9,498 nucleotides of DNA from Atopobium sp. GTDB taxonomy: Bacteria > Actinomycetota > Coriobacteriia > Coriobacteriales > Atopobiaceae. The notes under the pieces were generated by a model. That model made no database searches, was not told the origin of the DNA, and saw only the letters and a program-made list of their open reading frames with translations. Below, piece by piece: positions 5,155 through 9,498 of the stretch; position 1 is the stretch's first letter, and each line of letters starts with the position of its first letter. A program made the translations under genes and the position numbers. The stretch lies in the NCBI GenBank assembly GCA_018376005.1, contig JAHACE010000044.1, forward strand, positions 1 to 9,498, read 5' to 3'.

Positions 5155-5199
5155 TACTTTTCTCTAATTACTCTAGGCGTTCACATATTTTTTCTCGAC

Positions 5200-5231
5200 A
5201 AAAAACCCGGCGCGCAAAAGAGCACGCCGGG
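5200..5231 (-). terminator. Intrinsic terminator of the tRNA-tuf operon
   Basis: CCCGGCG-T-GC and GC-G-CGCCGGG form a strong G+C-rich stem with a TCTTTT loop, followed by TTTTTT on the minus strand. It starts about 24 nt after the tuf stop codon. Confidence 0.93.
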
Positions 5232-5254
5232 CAAGTTAGCAACTTTTAAAGAAG

Positions 5255-6460
5255 TTACTCGATGACGGTGGAAACACGGCCATCGCCGACGGTGTGGCCA
5301 CCCTCGCGGATAGCGAACTTCAGACCCTGCTCAAGAGCAATTGGGTGAATGAGCTCGCAGCCAACGGTGATGTGGTCGCCAGGCATAGCCATCTCTACCT
5401 TGCCACCGTTTGCATCGGTGAGCTCGTAGATGTCACCGGTTACGTCAGTTGTACGGAAGTAGAACTGTGGACGGTAACCAGAGAAGAATGGGGTGTGACG
5501 GCCGCCCTCTTCCTTAGTAAGAACGTAAACCTCACCGGTGAACTTCTTGTGTGGAGTAACGGTACCAGGCTTGCAGAGAACCTGACCGCGCTCGATGTCC
5601 TCGCGCTTAACGCCACGAAGAAGAATACCAACGTTGTCGCCAGCCTCGCAGAAGTCCATGGTCTTACGGAACATCTCAATGCCGGTAGCAACAGAGTTCT
5701 GAGTTGGCTTAATACCAACGATCTCGACTGGATCGTTGAGCTTGAGCTCACCACGCTCAACACGGCCGGTAGCAACGGTACCACGACCAGAAATGGTCAT
5801 GACGTCCTCGATTGCCATCAGGAATGGCTTCTCGTTGTCACGAGCAGGTGTTGGGATGTAGGAGTCAACAGTGTGCATGAGCTCACGGATGGACTCAACC
5901 CACTTCTCCTCGCCGTTAAGAGCGCCGAGAGCGGAACCACGGATGATTGGAAGGTCATCGCCTGGGAAGTCGTACTCGGAGAGAAGGTCACGGGTCTCCA
6001 TCTCGACGAGGTCGATGAGCTCGTCATCGTCGACCATGTCGCACTTGTTCAGGAAGACGACGATGTAAGGAACGCCGACCTGACGTGCAAGAAGGATGTG
6101 CTCACGAGTCTGAGCCATAGGACCGTCGGTTGCAGCAATAACGAGGATTGCGCCGTCCATCTGAGCTGCACCAGAAATCATGTTCTTGATGTAGTCTGCG
6201 TGGCCAGGGCAGTCGACGTGAGCGTAATGGCGCTCCCAAGTCTCGTACTCAACGTGAGCAACGGAAATGGTAATACCACGCTGACGCTCCTCTGGAGCCT
6301 TATCGATGTTCTCGAAGGCGGTATAGTCTGCCTTGCAGCCCTCGGTCTCAGAGAGAACCTTGGTGATTGCTGCGGTAAGGGTAGTCTTACCGTGGTCGAC
6401 GTGACCAATGGTACCGATGTTTACGTGTGGCTTTGTGCGGTCAAACTTTTCCTTGGCCAT
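5255..6460 (-). CDS. tuf: Elongation factor Tu
   Basis: EF-Tu carries aminoacyl-tRNA to the ribosomal A site and hydrolyses GTP on codon recognition. The 401-residue product is intact. It shows the GTPase motifs GHVDHGKT (19-26, P-loop), RGIT (61-64, switch I), DCPGHADY (83-90, switch II), NKCD (138-141) and SAL (176-178). Domains 2 and 3 follow (GRGTVATGRVERG, then GYRPQFYFRTTDVTG and the C-terminal FAIREGGHTVGDGRV). The ATG at 6460 is chosen because GGAGG (6468-6472) is 7 nt upstream; an in-frame TTG two codons earlier overlaps that spacer. It is the last gene of a tRNA-Tyr, tRNA-Thr, tRNA-Met, tuf unit, comparable to the E. coli tRNA-tufB operon. Confidence 0.98.
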   Translation of the reverse strand: MAKEKFDRTKPHVNIGTIGHVDHGKTTLTAAITKVLSETEGCKADYTAFENIDKAPEERQRGITISVAHVEYETWERHYAHVDCPGHADYIKNMISGAAQMDGAILVIAATDGPMAQTREHILLARQVGVPYIVVFLNKCDMVDDDELIDLVEMETRDLLSEYDFPGDDLPIIRGSALGALNGEEKWVESIRELMHTVDSYIPTPARDNEKPFLMAIEDVMTISGRGTVATGRVERGELKLNDPVEIVGIKPTQNSVATGIEMFRKTMDFCEAGDNVGILLRGVKREDIERGQVLCKPGTVTPHKKFTGEVYVLTKEEGGRHTPFFSGYRPQFYFRTTDVTGDIYELTDANGGKVEMAMPGDHITVGCELIHPIALEQGLKFAIREGGHTVGDGRVSTVIE

Positions 6461-6529
6461 TGCCAATCCTCCTTCTGGAACTAACCCTCGGGCTAGACCG
6501 TGGTGAAAAAACGTCTGTTTATACTCAAC

Positions 6530-6556
6530 GGCGCAAATGTCTAGGACATGTACGCC
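6530..6556 (-). other. Hairpin between tRNA-Met and tuf
   Basis: GGCG and CGCC outer arms and ATGTC and GACAT inner arms, with a 3x3 internal loop and a CTA/TAG triloop, form a hairpin starting about 10 nt after the tRNA CCA end. There is no T-tract. It probably directs cleavage separating tRNA-Met from tuf mRNA. The rest of the roughly 106-nt spacer contains TATAAA without a good -35, so no separate tuf promoter is called. Confidence 0.5.
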
Positions 6557-6566
6557 GTAAAGAGTC

Positions 6567-6643
6567 TGGTACCGGCGACTGGATTCGAACCAGTGACGTC
6601 ACGGGTATGAGCCGTGTGCTCTAACCAGCTGAGCTACGCCGGC
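6567..6643 (-). tRNA. tRNA-Met (anticodon CAT, elongator)
   Basis: A 77-nt cloverleaf: acceptor GCCGGCG with CGCCGGT, discriminator A, encoded CCA; anticodon stem-loop CACGG-CTCATAC-CCGTG; T arm ACTGG-TTCGAAT-CCAGT. The paired first acceptor position and the absence of three consecutive G-C pairs at the base of the anticodon stem argue against initiator tRNA. A lysidine-type Ile2 is not strictly excluded but the body resembles elongator Met. Confidence 0.93.
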
Positions 6644-6662
6644 ATAAATGCCGCTTGAAAAA

Positions 6663-6738
6663 TGGAGCCCGCGACCGGATTTGAACCGGTGACCTCTTCG
6701 TTACCAACGAAGTGCTCTACCTACTGAGCTACACGGGC
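6663..6738 (-). tRNA. tRNA-Thr (anticodon GGT)
   Basis: A 76-nt cloverleaf: acceptor GCCCGTG with CGCGGGC, discriminator T, encoded CCA; anticodon stem-loop CTTCG-TTGGTAA-CGAAG; T arm ACCGG-TTCAAAT-CCGGT. It begins one nucleotide after the tRNA-Tyr CCA end, so the two must be released by processing of a common transcript. Confidence 0.97.
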
Positions 6739-6739
6739 G

Positions 6740-6823
6740 TGGTGGGGATACTTGGACTCGAACCAAGGAACCAATAAGGAGCGGATTTACAGTCCGCCGC
6801 AGTTGCCGCTGTGCCATATCCCC
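6740..6823 (-). tRNA. tRNA-Tyr (anticodon GTA)
   Basis: An 84-nt class II tRNA: acceptor GGGGATA with TATCCCC, discriminator A, encoded CCA; anticodon stem-loop GCGGA-CTGTAAA-TCCGC; an extended variable arm; T arm CTTGG-TTCGAGT-CCAAG. It is the first gene of the tRNA-tuf transcript, about 100 nt after the predicted start. A small perfect hairpin (TTCAAG/CTTGAA, 6834-6849) in that leader may guide 5' trimming. Confidence 0.96.
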
Positions 6824-6929
6824 AAATGCCGTTTTCAAGCACTCTTGAAGTAATTAATACGCTGTACCTTGTGGTTTAACGTACGCAGAAAGTCTTGTTG
6901 AACTTCTGTATTACCTCGTAAGCGGGAAA

Positions 6930-6958
6930 ATATTACGATTGAATAAAAATCTTGTCAA
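6930..6958 (-). promoter_or_regulatory. Strong promoter for the tRNA-Tyr-Thr-Met-tuf operon
   Basis: A consensus TTGACA (6953-6958), 17-nt spacing and TAATAT (6930-6935), with an AT-rich spacer. It is the best promoter in the window, as expected for tRNA and EF-Tu genes. The 24-bp tandem array (7010-7167) ends about 50 bp upstream of the -35 box. Confidence 0.85.
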
Positions 6959-7009
6959 CGTAATCCACCCAACCGGGCGTATCTTATCAAATTTTTTCCA
7001 CAATTCCAA

Positions 7010-7167
7010 GCGATTTTCTCGACACGATTCCATGCGGTTTTCTAGCCACAGCTTCAAGCGAGTTTCTGGCCACAACTCCAAGCGGGTTTCTTGCCACAAC
7101 TCCAAGCGGGTTTCTGGCCACAACTCCACCGATTTTCTCGTCACAACTCCTAGCGGGTTTCTGGCCA
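7010..7167. repeat. 24-bp tandem repeat array upstream of the tRNA-tuf promoter
   Basis: Head-to-tail units start at 7010, 7034, 7058, 7082, 7106, 7130 (23 bp) and 7153 (partial, to 7167). A weaker degenerate unit may lie just before (about 6990-7009). The plus-strand unit is GCGGGTTTCTGGCCAC followed by AACTCCAA. The two central units (7082 and 7106) differ at two positions by my count, and the outer ones are more diverged. Variation alternates between GGCCA and CTCGA/CTCGT at the core. The reverse complement (GGCCAGAAACCCGC) resembles the GGCGAGAAAACCGGC core of the 25-bp units. A 24-bp period keeps frames open on both strands, but the peptides are low-complexity and lack ribosome-binding sites, so I treat it as non-coding. 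Confidence 0.88.
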
Positions 7168-7240
7168 GACGCATACGGGCTTTTACGGTTGTCTATAGAA
7201 GCCATACGCGATACGTCGCGAATGCCCTAAAATTCGCACG

Positions 7241-7264
7241 AAAAAAGCCAGGCAATGCCTGGCT
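7241..7264 (-). terminator. Intrinsic terminator of tRNA-Thr(UGU)
   Basis: AGCCAGGCA, a TT loop region and TGCCTGGCT form a near-perfect stem followed by TTTTTT on the minus strand. It begins 11 nt after the tRNA CCA end. Confidence 0.92.
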
Positions 7265-7275
7265 GAAAATTCAAG

Positions 7276-7351
<76 letters not shown>

Positions 7352-7362
7352 ATCAAGTGCAG

Positions 7363-7389
7363 AGGATATTCTATAGACTTTTCTGTCAA
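7363..7389 (-). promoter_or_regulatory. Predicted promoter for tRNA-Thr(UGU)
   Basis: A perfect TTGACA (7384-7389) and TATCCT (7363-7368) are separated by 15 nt, shorter than ideal; other placements of the -10 in TATAGAATATCC are possible. The tRNA begins 11 nt downstream of this -10. Confidence 0.5.
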
Positions 7390-7398
7390 GTCTGGCCG

Positions 7399-7518
7399 GC
7401 CTGAAAAGTACATCATGTCTGAGTAAAACAGCTCAGACTTGGCGAGAAAAACCGGCAAATCGCTCAGACTCGGTGAGCTTTTCCGGCAAATCATTCAGAC
7501 ATGGCGAGAAAATCAGGC
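7399..7518. repeat. Structured repeat array, CTCAGAC class, copy 2
   Basis: An inverted 25-bp unit (7399-7423), an 8-nt loop (TAAAACAG), then three direct 25-bp units at 7432-7456, 7463-7487 and 7494-7518, each 31 bp apart with 6-nt linkers AAATCG and AAATCA. The inner arms GTCTGAG and CTCAGAC are a perfect inverted repeat. The first and third direct units have a central GGCGAGAAAA; the middle unit has GTGAGCTTTTC. The layout is the same as at 999-1156, but sequence between the two is only similar, so the architecture is more conserved than the bases. It lies just upstream of the tRNA-Thr(UGU) promoter. Confidence 0.85.
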
Positions 7519-7575
7519 TCCATGAAAGCGTCCATGACACCATACCCAGATCTAAAGCTACGTCACGAAAGACCC

Positions 7576-7693
7576 GCCTGAAAAGTGCAAAGAATCTGTA
7601 TTTGAGCCACCGATACTTTGATGAAATCAGGCAAATCCACAGTTTCTTTAACGTTTTCAGGCAGAAGTTACAGATTCTTTGCAGAAATCAGGC
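7576..7693. repeat. Structured repeat array, CAGATTCTTTG class, copy 2
   Basis: Near-identical to 824-941 with no gaps. The inverted unit is at 7576-7600, and direct units are at 7608-7632, 7638-7662 and 7669-7693. The outer arms form a long imperfect palindrome. One of the differences from copy 1 (TGCAG versus TGTAG near the right arm) improves pairing with the left arm, hinting that pairing is maintained. It lies between the YacP-type gene and tRNA-Thr(UGU). Confidence 0.87.
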
Positions 7694-7717
7694 GCGCTGA
7701 TTGCGCCCAGGCGCGCC
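7691..7717 (-). other. GGCGCGC inverted repeat downstream of the NYN-domain gene
   Basis: GGCGCGC (7691-7697) and GCGCGCC (7711-7717) form a 7-bp all G+C stem with a 13-nt loop, on the boundary of the repeat array and about 60 nt after the YacP-type stop codon. It is not followed by a T-tract, so it is at best a weak terminator or mRNA 3' end stabiliser. No better terminator was seen for the cysS-rlmB-yacP unit. Confidence 0.4.
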
Positions 7718-7778
7718 GAGTGCATTAGCGCGTCAGTCAAATTGACATGTTGAGTGCGTGAGACGCTGACCTGGTCAC

Positions 7779-8357
7779 CTATCTACCTAGCAGCTTCCAG
7801 AGTTTCTCGCGCTGTTCTGGAGAAATGCGGTCTTCAAGTGTCATGCGCGTACTGACCTGATCGCGACGCATCTCTTCGACAACGTTATCTGCCTGGGAAA
7901 TCTCGTGGACCAGTGATGCGCTAGCAATGCGCGTGACCTCGCCGGGGCCAAAGCCGGCCGTAGCGCGAATGTCCCTATCCGACGTGACCAGAAATACCTT
8001 GCGACCAACTTCTCGCGCGTCCGTGACCAGGCGCTCAATAACGCTGTCTGCGGACTCCCCTGTCTCGGAGAAGACCAGCTGCACGCCGGCGTGACTGCGT
8101 TCCGGACGGTCGTCGCTCACGTTTCCCTTGCCGTCAAACACAATAACGGCCTCGTAGGTGCCCTGCGCAAACGTGGCAACGTCAGAAATGAGTGCAAGTC
8201 GGGCGCGATAAAACGGATCGGTGTTGAGGTGATAGGCTCTCTCAGCAGCGGTTTCTTGTGCAGAAGAGCCACGCTCATCCAGCAATGCCTCATAGCGAGG
8301 AGTTGCCAACATGACGTTATAGCCATCGACTACAAGCAGCGATTTTTTCTGAGCCAT
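7779..8357 (-). CDS. NYN (PIN-like) domain protein, YacP/Rae1 family ribonuclease
   Basis: 192 residues with the NYN fold. It has LLVVDGYNVM (Asp11 and Asn14), VIVFDGKGN (Asp75), SADSVIERLV (Asp104) and VFLVTSDRDIR (Asp127 and Asp129), the acidic residues expected to bind metal in this nuclease family. In Bacillus subtilis the YacP homologue Rae1 enters the ribosomal A site and cleaves certain mRNAs; that role is inferred here only by family. It follows rlmB after 27 nt and is next to cysS, matching the cysS-rlmB-yacP order of many Gram-positive bacteria, which supports a translation-linked role. The ATG at 8357 follows an AGGAAGCGTAAGGT stretch that arises from a small local duplication. Confidence 0.88.
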   Translation of the reverse strand: MAQKKSLLVVDGYNVMLATPRYEALLDERGSSAQETAAERAYHLNTDPFYRARLALISDVATFAQGTYEAVIVFDGKGNVSDDRPERSHAGVQLVFSETGESADSVIERLVTDAREVGRKVFLVTSDRDIRATAGFGPGEVTRIASASLVHEISQADNVVEEMRRDQVSTRMTLEDRISPEQREKLWKLLGR

Positions 8358-8384
8358 ACCTTACGCTTCCTGGGCTTCCTGGGC

Positions 8385-9437
8385 TTACGCTTCCTGAGTC
8401 CTGCGGAGCCACTCGTAGCACATGACCGTTGTTGCCTGAGCAACGTTCAGGGACTCTACCTGGCCAAACTGAGGAAGTTTGCACGTAAAATCGCACTTCT
8501 CGAGCATAAGGCGAGAAATTCCTGAACCTTCAGAGCCCATGACAAGTGCAAGGCGACCTCCCATAGGAGCCTCCCACACGGACTGAGTGGCGTGCTCGGT
8601 AGAGCCACATGTCCAAAAACCTGCGGCTTTAAGCTCTTCAAGAGCGCGTGGCAGATTTGAAACCTGAGCAATTGGCAGGTGAAGCACAGCTCCTGCGGAA
8701 GTCTTGTATGCTCCAACGCCAACTCGGGCGGCGCGAGCGTTTGCAATGACGACGCCGGCTGCGCCAACTACCTCGGCACTTCTTACGATTGCACCAAAGT
8801 TTCCCTCGTCAGTGACGTGATCCAAGACCACAACCAGAGCGTTTTCTGATCCAGCGCGCTGAATGATTTCAGAGAGGTCAGCGTAGGCAAACGGCTGCGT
8901 ACGGACAATAACACCCTGGTGAGCGCCATGGCTTGAAAGCGAGTCAAGCACGGGCTTTGCAACACGCTCGACAGGAATACCCTCCTGCTCAAGCTGGCGT
9001 GCAAGCGCCTCAATCTCTTGGTCTTTCTGCCCACTTGCAGCTTGAACCAGCGCATTCTTCAAAGGAATACCAACGGTCAGCGCCTCTGCTACTGCGCGAC
9101 GACCCTCGATAAGATCGGTTGCAGGCTTCTTGTTACCGGGACGTCCAGCGCCAGCGCCTCGCTGTCCACCAGCGCCTTTCTGTCCGCAGGTGCCCTGAGC
9201 TGCGCGTGCGCCCTGTGCAGAACGACCACCTTTTGAGCCCTGGCCATTCTTGGCACCGAAATAACCGCCCCAGTCGGCAGCCTTCTTGGAGCCGCGACCT
9301 GCGCCACTGCGACCTGCAGCGCCACCGCGACCTGCAGCTCCCCCACGACCCGCAGCGCCACCGCGACCAGCGCCGCCGCGTCCGGCAGCTCCCTCGGAGC
9401 GAGTGTTTTTAGAGGTAGAACGCTGATTTCTTGCCAT
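8385..9437 (-). CDS. rlmB: 23S rRNA 2'-O-methyltransferase, TrmH/RlmB family, with a long Gly/Arg-rich N-terminus
   Basis: A SPOUT-class SAM-dependent methyltransferase; RlmB methylates the ribose of a 23S rRNA guanosine (Gm2251 in E. coli). The 350-residue protein is about 100 longer than E. coli RlmB because of an N-terminal extension. Residues 17-49 are tandem AAGRGG-type repeats, and 50-104 are also Gly, Ala, Lys and Arg rich. The substrate-binding domain follows (about 108-185, DLIEGRRAVAEAL and GAHQGV). The catalytic SPOUT domain has motif 1 NFGAIVR (213-219), motif 2 GSEGSGI (301-307) and motif 3 SLNVAQA (329-335), all intact. The start is 2 nt after the cysS stop, so the pair is coupled. 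The exact methylated site cannot be read from sequence; other TrmH-family targets remain possible. Confidence 0.9.
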   Translation of the reverse strand: MARNQRSTSKNTRSEGAAGRGGAGRGGAAGRGGAAGRGGAAGRSGAGRGSKKAADWGGYFGAKNGQGSKGGRSAQGARAAQGTCGQKGAGGQRGAGAGRPGNKKPATDLIEGRRAVAEALTVGIPLKNALVQAASGQKDQEIEALARQLEQEGIPVERVAKPVLDSLSSHGAHQGVIVRTQPFAYADLSEIIQRAGSENALVVVLDHVTDEGNFGAIVRSAEVVGAAGVVIANARAARVGVGAYKTSAGAVLHLPIAQVSNLPRALEELKAAGFWTCGSTEHATQSVWEAPMGGRLALVMGSEGSGISRLMLEKCDFTCKLPQFGQVESLNVAQATTVMCYEWLRRTQEA

Positions 9438-9439
9438 AG

Positions 9440-9498
9440 TTAGTCTGCCTTACGCTTAAGTCGAGCGCCAGCGGCGGTATCTTCAATCAAAAGTCCAA
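9440..9498 (-). CDS. cysS: C-terminal end of cysteinyl-tRNA synthetase (partial)
   Basis: Only 18 codons plus a TAA (9440-9442) are present. The peptide GLLIEDTAAGARLKRKAD matches the typical CysRS C-terminus (G-I/L-x-L/I-E-D-T-x-x-G-x-R-x-K/R-R). Position directly before rlmB and yacP supports this, as cysS-rlmB-yacP is a common cluster. The gene continues off the right edge. Confidence 0.7.
   Translation of the reverse strand, partial: GLLIEDTAAGARLKRKAD

Noticed and set aside
5294..6484. Long open frame of 396 codons on the plus strand, opposite tuf
   Set aside because: It is the antisense shadow of the strongly conserved EF-Tu gene; it lacks a recognisable domain and a ribosome-binding site.
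6461..6566. Separate promoter for tuf
   Set aside because: TATAAA is present on the minus strand but no acceptable -35 lies at 16-18 nt; the hairpin suggests processing of a longer transcript instead.
6567..6643. Initiator tRNA-fMet
   Set aside because: The first acceptor pair is formed and the anticodon stem lacks the three G-C pairs that mark initiator tRNAs.
6911..7205. Repetitive peptides encoded by the 24-bp array on either strand
   Set aside because: The open frames follow from the 24-bp period alone; no start signal is present, one unit is 23 bp and would break the periodicity of the frame, and a promoter and terminator flank the array.

Overview
The window is a chromosomal stretch of core translation and transcription genes, all read from the minus strand. 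Going 5'->3' on that strand (high to low coordinates) the order is: cysS (C-terminal end only), rlmB, a YacP-type NYN-domain gene, tRNA-Thr(UGU), tRNA-Tyr, tRNA-Thr(GGU), tRNA-Met, tuf, rpmG, tRNA-Trp, secE, nusG, rplK, rplA, rplJ, rplL and rpoB (N-terminal part). Gene order, the EF-Tu and RpoB sequences, intermediate base composition, GGAGG ribosome-binding sites and sigma70-like promoters suggest a Gram-positive actinobacterium of the class Coriobacteriia, perhaps Atopobium/Lancefieldella-like. That assignment is inference; no search was run.

Transcription can be read in some detail. A strong promoter (TTGACA-17-TAATAT, 6930-6958) drives tRNA-Tyr, tRNA-Thr, tRNA-Met and tuf, which end at a strong terminator (5200-5231). 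A second promoter (5125-5154) drives rpmG, tRNA-Trp, secE, nusG, rplK and rplA, ending at 2507-2539. A third (2398-2428) drives rplJL through an L10-type leader with an attenuator, ending at 1191-1224. A fourth (609-637) drives rpoB. tRNA-Thr(UGU) has its own promoter and terminator. A hairpin resembling the L1 site of 23S rRNA touches the rplA ribosome-binding site, so both classical r-protein feedback loops (L1 and L10) appear to be encoded.

Two things are unexpected. First, rplL and rplA each lack an internal block (roughly 97 and 118 nt by comparison with E. coli homologues), and each is thrown out of frame at the junction, while both flanks still read as good protein. This is either a pair of assembly or sequencing errors or a striking double lesion in ribosomal stalk genes.

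Second, the two large intergenic gaps (558-1247 and 7352-7778) carry a highly organised repeat system. It consists of 25-bp units set at a period of about 31 bp. Each array starts with one inverted unit, followed 7-8 bp later by three or more direct units. Two sequence classes of array occur, one of each in each gap, in swapped order. A related 24-bp tandem array (7010-7167) sits just upstream of the tRNA-tuf promoter, and single core motifs (GGCGAGAAACCC or its complement) are scattered elsewhere. I do not recognise this family; it is the best candidate here for something undescribed.
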